Source: Streptomyces humicola (GTDB lineage Bacteria; Actinomycetota; Actinomycetes; Streptomycetales; Streptomycetaceae). Taken from it: 64,000 nt of DNA. The stretch is taken from contig NZ_JANFNG010000001.1 in NCBI RefSeq assembly GCF_024436035.1, forward strand, positions 637,689 to 701,688. The letters are read 5' to 3'. Below are positions 9,381-20,218 of this stretch, piece by piece (the stretch's first letter is position 1; every line of letters begins with the position of its first letter). The notes beneath the pieces are model-generated. The model had not been told where the DNA came from. It did not search any database and worked only from the letters and a program-made list of their open reading frames with translations. A program made the position numbers and the translations under genes.

Positions 9381-9618
9381 CCAAACTCGCAGCTCACCTG
9401 CTGCAGGCGTGCGACGAAGCACCGCACGGCCTCGAGGGCACGCTCGCCCGCGCCCTCGTCGGCCCGCATTTCAGTCCGGGCTGTACGAGCCCCTCACATC
9501 ACGGGCAGCGTCGCCCGTAACCGAAAGTCACGGCGGCAGGACAGTGCTGGCCGCCCGGTGTCCTGGCCGGGCGGGTGTGACGAGTGACCGAGCAGACAAC
9601 GAACAGCGGAGGTGTTCC

Positions 9619-11511
9619 GTGGCGCAGGCCCATGCTGCGCGGCTCAAGGGAAAAGCGGCGCTTCTGGGGGACTTCGACGTCTCCCCGAGGGTCGTGGCGA
9701 TCTCCGCTCTGGCGGTGCCCATCGGGGCCGCGGCGGCGCTCGTCGCGGCAGGCCTGCTCAAGCTGATCGCCCTGTTCACCAACCTCGCCTTCCACTCCCG
9801 CTTCGACTTCGCCACCGCCACCCCGGCCGGTACGCCACACCGCTGGCTGATCCTCGTCATGCCGGTCGTGGGCGGCCTGGTGATCGGGCTGATGGCCCGC
9901 TACGGCTCGGAGAAGATCCGCGGCCACGGTATGCCGGAGGCTATCGAATCGATCCTCACCGGCGGCAGCAAGGTCCAGCCCCGCGTCGCCGTGCTCAAAC
10001 CCCTCTCAGCGGCGATATCCATAGGCACCGGCGGACCATTCGGCGCCGAGGGCCCGATCATCATGACCGGCGGCGCCGTCGGATCCATCGTCGCCCAGTT
10101 CCTCCGGGTCACCGCTGACGAACGCAAAACCCTTCTCGTGGCCGGCTCCGCCGCCGGCATGGCCGCCACCTTCAACGCACCGCTCGCCTCGATCTTGCTC
10201 GCCGTCGAACTGCTGCTGTTCGAATGGCGGCCACGCTCCTACCTCCCTGTCGCCGTCAGCGCCGTCACCGCGACCATCGTCCGCGGCCCGATCCTGGGCA
10301 GCGCACCGATCTTCGGAGGTGCACACGTACCGGTACACCTCCCGACGTCCGCGTACGGACTGTGCGTCGTTGCGGGCATTGTCGCCGGACTGCTCGCTCT
10401 CCTAGCCACTGCGTTGGTGTACTTCTCCGAAGACACCTTCGCCAAGCTGACGATCCACTGGATGTGGTGGCCCGTGATCGGCGGCGCGATCATCGGGCTC
10501 GGCGGGCTGATCGAGCCGAGGGCCCTCGGCGTCGGCTACGACGTCATCGGCCAACTCCTCACCGGCCGCGCGACGGTGGGCCTGATCATCGGCATCCTCA
10601 TCGTCAAGACCCTGATCTGGGGACTGTCCCTCGGCTCCGGCACATCTGGTGGCGTCCTCGCCCCCATGTTCATGATCGGCGGCGCACTCGGCGCGGCCGA
10701 AGGGCTGTTCTTCCCGCACGTGAGTCCCGGCTTCTGGGCGCTGGTCTCGCTCGCAGGAGTGCTCGGCGGAGTGATGCGCTCACCGCTGACGGGCATCGTG
10801 TTCTGCCTGGAACTCACCCACGAGATCAACGCCATCATCCCCATGGTCATCACGGCCTCGTCCGCATACCTCCTGTCGGTGATCGTTCTCAAGCGGTCGG
10901 TGCTCACCGAGAAGATCGCCCGCCGTGGCCTCCATCTGACCCGCGAGTACTCTGTCGACCCGCTCGAAGTCCACCTGGTGCGTCACCTCGAGGCCTCGCT
11001 CACCACGGGTTTCGCCACCAATCAGACCGCTGCCGAGGTCACTGCCATGCTGCAAGCGGCGCACCAGGGCAAGGACGCCTCGGGACTGCTCGCTCAGCGG
11101 CTCTACCCGGTGCTCGACAGCGACGGACGCCTCGCCGGGGTGGTCACCCGCGCCGAACTCCTCCACGGCGACCTGGAGGACGTCCGGCCACTGGCCGAAC
11201 TGGCCCGCCCCGCCATCACCGTCCGCCCCGACCAGACGCTTCGCCACGTCGCCTCGATCATGGCCAAGCACCACATCACCCGCGTCCTCGTGGTCAGCGA
11301 TGACGAAAACCTCCGTGTCGAAGGGACGCTGAGCCTGCGGCACCTGCTGCACGCCCGGCGCATCGACCTTCACGAGGAACACCACAGCGAGCGTATCCTC
11401 ACCCTGCGTCCGCGCCGCCGCCCCACCCGAATCGACGCTCAACCCGATGGCACCGCATTGACCGGACACACGACGGAGACGGAAGCAGACAAGGCAGAAT
11501 CTGTGGCCTGA
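9619..11511 (+). CDS. ClC-family chloride channel/antiporter with C-terminal CBS domains
   Basis: A 630-residue membrane protein of the voltage-gated chloride channel family. The selectivity and gating motifs are visible: GHGMPE (GSGIP-like) near residue 104, GPFGAEGP at about 139-146 with the gating Glu, and GGVLAPMF near 344. About ten hydrophobic segments span residues 25-430. Residues ~455-580 hold a CBS pair (LYPVLDSDGRLAGVVTRAEL, then ITRVLVVSDDENLRVEGTLSL), which usually senses adenosine nucleotides. A Pro/Arg/Thr-rich tail follows. GTG 9619 has GGAGGT at 9608-9613. Whether it is a channel or an H+/Cl- exchanger cannot be settled by eye. Confidence 0.9.
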   Translation: MAQAHAARLKGKAALLGDFDVSPRVVAISALAVPIGAAAALVAAGLLKLIALFTNLAFHSRFDFATATPAGTPHRWLILVMPVVGGLVIGLMARYGSEKIRGHGMPEAIESILTGGSKVQPRVAVLKPLSAAISIGTGGPFGAEGPIIMTGGAVGSIVAQFLRVTADERKTLLVAGSAAGMAATFNAPLASILLAVELLLFEWRPRSYLPVAVSAVTATIVRGPILGSAPIFGGAHVPVHLPTSAYGLCVVAGIVAGLLALLATALVYFSEDTFAKLTIHWMWWPVIGGAIIGLGGLIEPRALGVGYDVIGQLLTGRATVGLIIGILIVKTLIWGLSLGSGTSGGVLAPMFMIGGALGAAEGLFFPHVSPGFWALVSLAGVLGGVMRSPLTGIVFCLELTHEINAIIPMVITASSAYLLSVIVLKRSVLTEKIARRGLHLTREYSVDPLEVHLVRHLEASLTTGFATNQTAAEVTAMLQAAHQGKDASGLLAQRLYPVLDSDGRLAGVVTRAELLHGDLEDVRPLAELARPAITVRPDQTLRHVASIMAKHHITRVLVVSDDENLRVEGTLSLRHLLHARRIDLHEEHHSERILTLRPRRRPTRIDAQPDGTALTGHTTETEADKAESVA

Positions 11512-12154
11512 GTGAGGGCCGAGGCGCATGCCAGCCACTCGTCGACAAGACGGTGGGCCCCGACTGCCGCGAACGGTAACGCCGCGCCGGGCCGACGGCG
11601 TGGAAGCCGTACAGGAAAGGCGGGCTGCGCCCGGGCCCGCCGACGACGCCTCCAGCGACCGCGATCCCGATCACTCTGCTGGCCCGGAGCACGGTACTGC
11701 TGAGTCCGGCCTGCTCTCCCGGCACCGCGTGTCGGCCAAGCCCCCGATCCCGATCCGCGGAGGTCGAAGGAAGGCCACGTTTGAGGCGACGCCTCGCGGG
11801 CACGGCTGCGAAGCGTATGTTCACGTTCTTGCGGCCGACCGCCGAACTGGTCGGTGCTCCCCGCACGTGGGCTGGGAGCACCGCAACGTCCATTTTAGTT
11901 TCGGGTTGCGAAAGCACCCCGTCGCATGTGATGCGCATCACATGTGCACCCCGGGTCGGCGCGGTCGCGCAGGTCAGAGCGAATGTTAGCGCTCGCGAAG
12001 CACATCGCCGAACTGGTCATGTCGCGCGATGCTGAAGCAGGAAACAGCGCGATCACCGTGACCGGTCGTCTACCAGTGGTCAAGGACGTCGGTGACCGAA
12101 ACCGTCCGGCTTTCACCCAGGCGTGCCAGGGCTGCCGACCGTAAAATTGAGCTC
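11512..12154. other. Long spacer upstream of the FHA-ABC gene
   Basis: About 640 bases without a recognisable gene. It contains the 20-bp palindrome at 11925-11944 and an AT-richer patch (11890-11902) that could be promoter DNA. Short frames here have poor codon bias. Confidence 0.4.
11925..11944. promoter_or_regulatory. 20-bp perfect palindrome with CRP-type core
   Basis: The sequence CATGTGATGCGCATCACATG is its own reverse complement. Its core TGTGA-N6-TCACA is identical in form to the classical CRP half-site arrangement and fits the GTG-N8-CAC geometry of streptomycete Crp sites. It lies about 210 bases before the FHA-ABC gene. Confidence 0.55.
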
Positions 12155-14491
12155 ATGGGCTGGCGAATTTTCGCTTCCTCCGCGCCTGAATTGGTTCTTG
12201 AGACCAAAGGCGATTCCCAGGTCATCATTCCGAGCCGCTCTTACCGCTTCGGGCGCGACCCGATGGGCGAAGTTGTGTGTGCGGATCCCAGAGTCTCCTG
12301 GCATCATGCGGTGCTCCGGTCAGGCAGGGGCGGCTGGACGCTGGATGACGTCGGCAGTACGAATGGAACATACGCCGACGGCCGTCGTGTGCGGCATGTG
12401 CAGGTAGGGCCGGGCAGCGTCATACGATTCGGAAACCCTGTGGACGGTCCGTGGGCAACGCTCAGCAGCATGCCGGCCCCGGAGAGCCAGACGGCGCCGG
12501 TGGAGGTGCCATCGGAGACAGGAGAGTTCCGCAGCCCGATCTTGATCCGGCCACTGCCAGTGCGCACGATCACGATCGGTCGTTCACCGGACAACGACCT
12601 CGTCGTCGAGGATCTCCTGGTCTCCCGTAACCACGCGCAACTCAGCGCGCGGCTCGACGGCAGCTACGAGATCGTCGATCTAGGCAGTCACAACGGTACG
12701 TACCTCAACGGACAGCCAGTCTTGCGGGCGGTGGTCCATCAGGGCGACATCGTCGGCATCGGCCACGCGGACTTCCGCCTCGTTGGGAACGAGCTCCTGG
12801 AGTTCGTGGATATCGGGGAGGTGTCGCTGAGCGTCCAGGACCTGGAGGTCCAGGTGGACGACGGCCGCAAGACGCTCATTGAGCGCCTCTCGTTTCCCGT
12901 GGGGGAGAAGTGCCTGCTGGCGGTCGTCGGTCCGAGCGGCTCAGGCAAGTCCACCCTTCTCAACGCGCTCACCGGACTGCGTCCGGCGGACCGCGGCACG
13001 GTCTTGTACGACGGCCGTGATCTCTACCGGGACTACGCGGAGCTGCGCCAACGCATCGGCCTGGTACCGCAGGAGGACATCTTGCACTCCCAGCTGTCCG
13101 TGCGCCGAGCTCTGGGCTACGCCGCCGAGCTGCGCTTCCCGGCGGACACAGACAAGACCGAGAGGCAGTCGCGGGTGGACGAGGTGATCAGCGAACTCGG
13201 CCTGGATGCCCGGGTCGACCAGAGGATTCACAGCCTGTCGGGGGGCCAGCGCAAAAGAGTCAGCGTCGCTCTCGAACTGCTGATCAAGCCGTCACTTCTC
13301 TTCCTCGACGAGCCGACCTCGGGCCTTGACCCCGGCATGGACCGCTCAGTGATGAACATGCTGCGCGGCCTCGCGGACGGCGGCCGCACCGTCATCGTCG
13401 TCACCCATAGCGTGCTCAATCTCGATGTGTGCGACCGGCTCCTCGTCCTCGCCCCCGGTGGGAGGGTCGCCTACTACGGTCCGCCAGACAAGACTTTGTC
13501 CTTCCTCGGGTTCACCCACTGGCCCGAGGCGTTCGAAGCATTCGAGGACGACAAAGAGCGCGACTGGGTCGCGGAATACCGAGCTTCGCCCCTACACAGT
13601 GAGTACGTCATCGAGGCCATGGAACAGCCCGGCCCCAGAGTCCCTTCTGGACACGCGACCGTCCAGCTGCCCAAGCCGCAGAGCTGGGCCTCTCAGCTCG
13701 GTACGCTGATCCGCCGCTACGCGGCCGTACTCGCATCCGACCGGACCTTCTTGACGATCATGGTCGCGTTGCCGTTCGTCATGGGGGCGATGGCTCGCGC
13801 GCTCGCGGGGAGCAGGCTCAATCAGAACACGGCGCTGAACGCGCTGCTCATCCTGTGCGTCGGAGGGGTGCTGACGGGGGCGGCCAACGCCGTGCGCGAG
13901 CTGGTCAAGGAACGGGCGATCTACCAGCGGGAGCGGGCAGTGGGGCTGTCTCGCTCTGCCTACCTGTTCTCCAAGATCATGGTGCTCGGTGCCATCACGG
14001 TGGGTCAGGCCGTGGTCCTCACCTTGGTCGGGCTTTCGGGAGTCGATCTTGGGGTTCATGGCCGGGGTGCGGTGTCTCTTCCGCCGCTCCTCGAGATCAG
14101 CTTCGCTGTGGCGCTGCTCTCTTTCACTTCCATGATGCTGGGACTGGTTGTCTCCGCGTTGGTGCGGAGGGAGGAGGGCACCATGCCGCTGCTGGTCCTT
14201 CTCACCATCGTCCAGGTCGTGTTCTGTGGCGCGCTGCTCAAGCTCAATGGGGTGCTCGGGCTGGAGCAGATTTCCTGGTTGGTGGCGTCGCGCTGGGCGT
14301 TCGGAGCCGTCGCCGGGACGGTCGACCTGCATACCATTGCCCCCTCGACCAACACTTCGGATCCGCTCTTCACACACTCGCCGGGCGCTTGGGGTCTCAA
14401 TATGGGCATGATGCTCGTGCTGTCTGTAATTGAGGGCGTCCTCGTGTTGAGGATGTTGCGTCGGCACGAGCCTGCCATCATGCGGAAGTAG
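12155..14491 (+). CDS. FHA-domain ABCG-type ABC transporter (Rv1747-like)
   Basis: A 778-residue single-chain exporter. Two forkhead-associated domains come first: residues ~29-90 (FGRDPMGEVVCADPRVSWHH, STNGTYADG) and ~138-195 (IGRSPDNDLVVEDLLVSRNH, SHNGTYLNG). These bind phosphothreonine. The ABC ATPase follows, with Walker A GPSGSGKST near 259, signature SGGQRKRVS near 361 and Walker B LLFLDEP near 381. An ABC-2 type membrane domain with six hydrophobic segments fills ~528-760. The order FHA-FHA-ABC-TM is that of mycobacterial Rv1747, which is controlled by Ser/Thr kinases; no kinase gene lies nearby. ATG 12155 was chosen over GTG 12092 because homology-like sequence begins there; the Shine-Dalgarno is weak. 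Confidence 0.9.
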   Translation: MGWRIFASSAPELVLETKGDSQVIIPSRSYRFGRDPMGEVVCADPRVSWHHAVLRSGRGGWTLDDVGSTNGTYADGRRVRHVQVGPGSVIRFGNPVDGPWATLSSMPAPESQTAPVEVPSETGEFRSPILIRPLPVRTITIGRSPDNDLVVEDLLVSRNHAQLSARLDGSYEIVDLGSHNGTYLNGQPVLRAVVHQGDIVGIGHADFRLVGNELLEFVDIGEVSLSVQDLEVQVDDGRKTLIERLSFPVGEKCLLAVVGPSGSGKSTLLNALTGLRPADRGTVLYDGRDLYRDYAELRQRIGLVPQEDILHSQLSVRRALGYAAELRFPADTDKTERQSRVDEVISELGLDARVDQRIHSLSGGQRKRVSVALELLIKPSLLFLDEPTSGLDPGMDRSVMNMLRGLADGGRTVIVVTHSVLNLDVCDRLLVLAPGGRVAYYGPPDKTLSFLGFTHWPEAFEAFEDDKERDWVAEYRASPLHSEYVIEAMEQPGPRVPSGHATVQLPKPQSWASQLGTLIRRYAAVLASDRTFLTIMVALPFVMGAMARALAGSRLNQNTALNALLILCVGGVLTGAANAVRELVKERAIYQRERAVGLSRSAYLFSKIMVLGAITVGQAVVLTLVGLSGVDLGVHGRGAVSLPPLLEISFAVALLSFTSMMLGLVVSALVRREEGTMPLLVLLTIVQVVFCGALLKLNGVLGLEQISWLVASRWAFGAVAGTVDLHTIAPSTNTSDPLFTHSPGAWGLNMGMMLVLSVIEGVLVLRMLRRHEPAIMRK

Positions 14492-14993
14492 CCAACACAG
14501 GGCCGCCGCGTTTTCGCGACTGTCGGTGACGCAGGAGGTCACCTTCTTAAGCACACCGCCAAGGGCCGGGCCCACTCGAACCGCGCCTGTCTGGAGACGC
14601 GGACCAAGGGGCCCGAGGTCAACAACTTAGCGGCACGCGGCCACGAGACAGCCCCGGGCACTCGCGTCGCGCCCCGACGCACGCCAGACGTCACCCGATA
14701 GAAGGTGACTTCCGTTCGGGCGTACAAGGACCTCAGGCACGCCCTCCCGTTCCTGTTGCCGTTCATGTGCCGCCGCTTCCCGCAGGGGCGGCGTGTCTCC
14801 ATCCGGCCGATTCAGCTCGCCACTCACCGTTGTCTCCTGCCACGATCGGTGATGTTGGTTCGAGTCGATGGCAGCAAGATGCCGAGCCGTGAGCGATGGT
14901 GTGCCGAAGCGGCCGCGGCCCCTGGCAATTGGCGGAGTCCGGCAGCGCTTGATGACGGCGCTATGAGGATGGTCTGGACGGAGGAGAGCGAGC
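14492..14993. other. Intergenic region without recognisable gene
   Basis: About 500 bases between the FHA-ABC gene and the WS/DGAT gene. Only Arg-rich chance frames cross it and I see no clear hairpin. GAGGAGAG at its right end is the ribosome site of the acyltransferase. Confidence 0.35.
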
Positions 14994-16608
<1,615 letters not shown>

Positions 16609-16742
16609 TGAGCCGCAATCCTGGCGCGGCCATCCGCAGGAGGGGCAGCCGCCGCTCGGGCGACCTCGCCCCGCCTGCGGTTTACTCCTACGTGCTTACG
16701 GACACGTGCGGGTGGGCAGCCCCACAGCCCGGAGGTTCACGC

Positions 16743-17429
16743 ATGCGCCTGCTGCTCGTCCTGGGGCTTCAGTACATGTTCCTCGGCATGGAGGCCATCG
16801 ACGCCGAGGGCCTGGACCTGTACCGCAAGCGCATCAGCCCCGATGAGAACTTCCACGCCCTGGAAGTCGCCCGCAAACTGGGCATCGATGTCGCCATCAA
16901 CCTGATCGTCGACCCCGCATGGGACAAGGAACGCTTCCGCATCGTGCGCGAGTTCGCGCTGTCCGTGCCGGAGATCGTGCACCTGACAGTGATGACCCCC
17001 TACCCGGGCACCGAGATCTGGCACACCGAATCCCGCCGACTGACCACCCTCGACTACCGGCTCTTCGACATCCAGCACGCCGTCGTCCCCACCACCTTGC
17101 CACTGGAGGACTTCTACCACGAACTGGTGCAAACCCAAGCCGTCATCAACCGCAAACACCTCGGACTGCGCACCGGACTGGGGACCGCCCGCGTCCTGGC
17201 CGGCAACCTCGCCCGCGGACAGACGAACTTCCTCCGCATGCTGTGGCGCTTCAACCACGTCTACAATCCCCAACGGCAGCTCGCCGACCATGCCCGCCCG
17301 GTCGCCTATGAACTCCCGCTGCCGCAGCACCTCGACGTCAGCAACCGGGGCCAGTTGTACATCCATACCCGTCCGGTCGAGCGCCGCGACCACGACACGG
17401 CGAACAAGGTGACGGAAGCGCCCGAATAG
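16743..17429 (+). pseudogene. hpnR: Internally deleted B12-binding radical SAM protein (HpnR, hopanoid C-3 methylase-like)
   Basis: The 228-residue product matches the C-terminal half of HpnR-type radical SAM methylases: QYMFLGMEAIDAEGLDLYRK, LTVMTPYPGTEIWHTESRRL, YRLFDIQHAVVPTTLPLEDF and ARGQTNFLRMLWRFNHVYNP. The cobalamin-binding domain and the CxxxCxxC cluster motif that should precede this are absent. A strong GGAGGTT at 16731 and MRLLLV directly before the C-terminal sequence suggest that the native start was joined in frame to about residue 280 by deletion. It is probably translated but cannot be a working radical SAM enzyme. Confidence 0.65.
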
Positions 17430-17582
17430 AAGCTGACCAGGAGAAGCACGTGCCGCCGTGGCCAGCCAGATGCCCACCGGCACCGTTGGCGTCTACCGGT
17501 ACTTGGCCCGATCCGAGCGCCCCCGACGTAACAGCGAGCTACCGGCCAGCGGGGCTGTCCACGAGGGAGGGGGAGGATCGTT

Positions 17583-18141
17583 GTGACCGGCACACACCAC
17601 CAGTGGGACATCGTCTCCGGTGCGGTGCCGTCGCGGTGCGGTCGCGGTCCTTCGACGAGTACTTCGCCACCGCGAGCCGCTCGGGTATTAATCAGATCGT
17701 GCTGCTCGCCGCCGGACTCGATGCGCGGGCGTACCGTTTGAGTTGGCCGCCGCGGTGCCGACTTTACGAGGTGGACCAGTCCAAGGTGTTGCCCTACGGC
17801 CACTCGGGTTCGATCCGGGCAGGCCCACCGCGTGGCTGGCCGAGGGACTGCTCCCTTACCTGACCGCCGCGGCGAGGAGTACCTGTGACCAGGTCGACCA
17901 GATGTCCGCAGCTGGCAGCCGGATCGTTCTCGACTACGTCGCCGACGTGGCGGCCGTCATGGATCTTCCCCTGTCCGACGAGGAGCGGAGCCAGTTCGGG
18001 GTCGACGTCCCGGAGTTGTGGAACCGCGAAGCCCGCCGTGCACCTGACGAGCATCTGCGCGCGGACGGGTGGGTACTGGCCAGCGAGCCCGTAGGCGCGG
18101 ATCGCCCGCCGCTTCGGACGAGAATGCGGGGGGAGCGCGGG
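17583..18141 (+). pseudogene. LCM-family SAM-dependent methyltransferase, deleted and frameshifted
   Basis: Three collinear pieces of one gene lie in different frames. The start is GTG 17583 ([13 protein letters not shown]) behind GGGGGAGG. The SAM-binding block [20 protein letters not shown] then [15 protein letters not shown] follows around 17640-17780. The C-terminal block [31 protein letters not shown] and LRADGWVLASEPV follows around 17810-18100. Family members (TIGR00027-type) are about 270-300 residues, so at least two internal segments are missing. Confidence 0.65.
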
Positions 18142-18408
18142 CCGTCCCCGCTGACGGCGATTCTTGAAAATGGCTCTGGCCGCGGTTGCGTGAAGGGCCG
18201 GTGTCCTGTGCCAACGGACCCTGATCGGCTGCCGGGGCGTTCGCGTGAAGGTCTGATTTCACCTGGCAGGGAGTGGGGAAGCTCAGCAATTCGGTCAGCA
18301 CTGGGCTCGGACTACTGGTGTGTACAGCCGGGAAACGAGCCGTTGTAGGGTAAGGGAAAGCCCTTGACCTGCATAAGCAGGCAGGGAGCCGAACTCTGGG
18401 AGCGCTGA

Positions 18409-18846
18409 ATGCTGCGTACTCTGTTCAAGTCCAAGATCCACCGGGCCACGGTGACCGAGGCCGACCTGCACTACGTGGGCTCTGTCACCATCGACGCCGA
18501 CCTCATGGAGGCGGCGGACCTGCTCCCCGGTGAGCTGGTCCACATCGTCGACATCACCAACGGCGCCCGCCTGGAGACCTATGTCATCGAGGGCCGGGGC
18601 GGCTCGGGCGTCATCGGGATCAACGGAGCCGCTGCGCACCTCGTCCACCCCGGCGACCTGGTGATCCTCATCAGCTACGCGCAGGTGGACGACGCCGAGG
18701 CCCGCACGCTGCGCCCACGCGTAGTGCACGTCGACGCGGACAACCGCATCGTCGCCACCGGCGCGGACGCCGCCGAGCCCGTCCCGGGCAGCGCGACCAC
18801 CGCGAGCCCTCATGCCGTCACCGCGGGCGCTCACCAGCGTCCGTAA
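18409..18846 (+). CDS. panD: Aspartate 1-decarboxylase proenzyme
   Basis: A 145-residue PanD, which makes beta-alanine for pantothenate and CoA. The pyruvoyl-generating self-cleavage site is Gly24-Ser25 in [12 protein letters not shown]. The [20 protein letters not shown] start, [10 protein letters not shown] and [19 protein letters not shown] are family hallmarks. The Ala/Thr-rich tail after residue ~118 is longer than in E. coli but common in streptomycetes. Its last 16 bases overlap the convergent nitroreductase gene. It is the first clearly intact housekeeping gene after the decaying stretch. Confidence 0.96.
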   Translation: MLRTLFKSKIHRATVTEADLHYVGSVTIDADLMEAADLLPGELVHIVDITNGARLETYVIEGRGGSGVIGINGAAAHLVHPGDLVILISYAQVDDAEARTLRPRVVHVDADNRIVATGADAAEPVPGSATTASPHAVTAGAHQRP

Positions 18847-19403
18847 TGGATGACGTCGTCCTCGGGACGGCGCCGACCGGACAGGTCCCGCCGCTCGGTC
18901 TCCGCGCTGTACCCGAGGGCAATCGCCCCGATGGGCTCGTGATCGTCCGGCACTCCGAAGGCCTCGCGGAACGGCGCCACCGCCTCCGGGACGATGCCGA
19001 AGAACAGCGCACCGAGCTCCTCGTCGACCACCGTGAGCAGCATGTTCATCGCGGCCATCGCGGTGTCGATGTGCCAGAAGGGCACCGGCCAGCGAGCCTC
19101 GTCGCGGTCGGTCCAGCCCTTGTCCGGCTGCGCGTAGCGGTCGAGGTAGGTCCGCTTGCAGGAGAGCGGGACGATCACCGCGGGGGCGGTGGTGACGCTC
19201 TCCTGGACGGCCGCGTCGGCGATCTCCCAGAACCGCTTGAGGTCGTCGCCCTGCAGCACCAGGAACGCCTGGCCCTGCGAGAAACCGGCCGACGGTGCGC
19301 GCGTGCCGTTGTGCAGGACTCGCTCCAGCACCTCCTGCGGAACGGGATCGGGGCGGAAGGTGCGGCACATACGGCGGTGGTCGATGACGTGTTGCAGATC
19401 CAT
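18831..19403 (-). CDS. Nitroreductase family protein
   Basis: A 190-residue FMN-dependent nitroreductase-fold protein. The N-terminal pattern [20 protein letters not shown] followed by [20 protein letters not shown] is the FMN phosphate-binding region (RxxR/xSxxN type). The C-terminal [10 protein letters not shown] is the usual late FMN contact. Substrate is unknown; coenzyme F420/FMN reductase-like or dehalogenase-like roles cannot be excluded. It converges on panD with a 16-base overlap. Confidence 0.85.
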   Translation of the reverse strand: MDLQHVIDHRRMCRTFRPDPVPQEVLERVLHNGTRAPSAGFSQGQAFLVLQGDDLKRFWEIADAAVQESVTTAPAVIVPLSCKRTYLDRYAQPDKGWTDRDEARWPVPFWHIDTAMAAMNMLLTVVDEELGALFFGIVPEAVAPFREAFGVPDDHEPIGAIALGYSAETERRDLSGRRRPEDDVIHYGRW

Positions 19404-19710
19404 TCGGCGACCCTAAACAGTTGAATAGCTCTCTGCGGAAGGCGCTCAACCTGTGAGTACCGGCTGTGGGTTCCGGTTGTGAGTACCGGCCGTGAGTTCC
19501 GGTCACGGGCGCATCGCGATCCGGCAACACGAAGTAGTAGAGCAGCCCGATCGCGACCAGGTATCCGAGCAGCATCAGCATCCACCTCAGGTTGTAGCTG
19601 ATGGCCTGTCCTTCGCTGCGGACCATCCCACGAGATTCACCGGCAGCGGTGCGCTACGCGACGGACGGCCCGGCGCGTCGTGTGCCGGGCCGCCCGTCGC
19701 GCTGGTCGGC
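19404..19710. other. Spacer with a possible small membrane ORF start (-)
   Basis: A leftward frame starting near 19626 reads MVRSEGQAISYNLRWMLMLL then GYLVAIGLLYYFVLPDRDAP, one clear membrane helix. The frame then passes through the 13-bp tandem repeat and runs on antisense to the nitroreductase without a natural end. It may be a small membrane protein whose 3' end was altered by repeat expansion. Confidence 0.35.
19452..19503. repeat. Four tandem 13-bp repeats
   Basis: Units begin at 19452, 19465, 19478 and 19491 with the pattern (T/C)GTG(A/G)GT(A/T)CCGG(C/T). Units 1 and 3 are identical and units 2 and 4 nearly so. A 13-base period would shift frame with each copy, so the array is unlikely to be coding. 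Confidence 0.85.
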
Positions 19711-20142
19711 TCAGAAGTCGAAGAAGCCGCCCCCGTTGTCGTCGTTGCGGCCGTCGAAGCCGCCGCGGTCCTCGTAGACGTTGTTCTCGATGACCTCGCG
19801 CGGCTCGTCGCGGTCGCTGAGCATCTCGTCGAGGAGCGCGCCGCCCACCAGGCCGGCCACACCGGCGCCGACGACGGCGCCGGTGCTGTGGCCGTGCCGC
19901 TGCTGCGGGTATCCGGGCTGCGGATACCCCTGTTGTGGGTACCCCTGCTGGGGATAGCCCGCCTGCTGCGGGTAGCCGGCGGCCTGCGGCGCACCCTGCG
20001 GCATGTAGTACGGCGGTGCCGTGGTCTGCACGCGCTGGGCACACGGGCCGCAGGCCTGGATCGGCCGCGGCACGCCCCATTGCGGTGCCCACAACACGCT
20101 GGCGCTGCCCGGGGCGTGCGACGGATCGAAGAAGCAGGTCAC
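19711..20142 (-). CDS. GYPQQ-repeat protein with glycine-zipper segment
   Basis: A 143-residue protein with three parts. The N-terminus has Cys pairs (MTCFFDP, CGPC) that could bind zinc. A central Tyr/Pro/Gln-rich tract (repeated GYPQQ, about residues 55-80) is intrinsically disordered. A glycine-rich hydrophobic segment, GAVVGAGVAGLVGGALLDEM, is followed by an acidic Asn/Gly tail ending GGGFFDF. Similar proteins occur across Streptomyces without known function. The Gly-rich helix may insert in or associate with membrane. Confidence 0.7.
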   Translation of the reverse strand: MTCFFDPSHAPGSASVLWAPQWGVPRPIQACGPCAQRVQTTAPPYYMPQGAPQAAGYPQQAGYPQQGYPQQGYPQPGYPQQRHGHSTGAVVGAGVAGLVGGALLDEMLSDRDEPREVIENNVYEDRGGFDGRNDDNGGGFFDF

Positions 20143-20218
20143 AGGAACTCCCTGAAGATCGACGGCGGTTGTCGCCGTCAGAAGCGTACCTGTGTGCGAT
20201 CTCCTTCGGTCGGTGCGG

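Noticed and set aside
18295-19626. Continuous 443-codon minus frame across the panD-nitroreductase junction
   Set aside because: Only the first ~45 codons look protein-like. The rest is out of frame with the nitroreductase and antisense to panD, both of which are clearly real.
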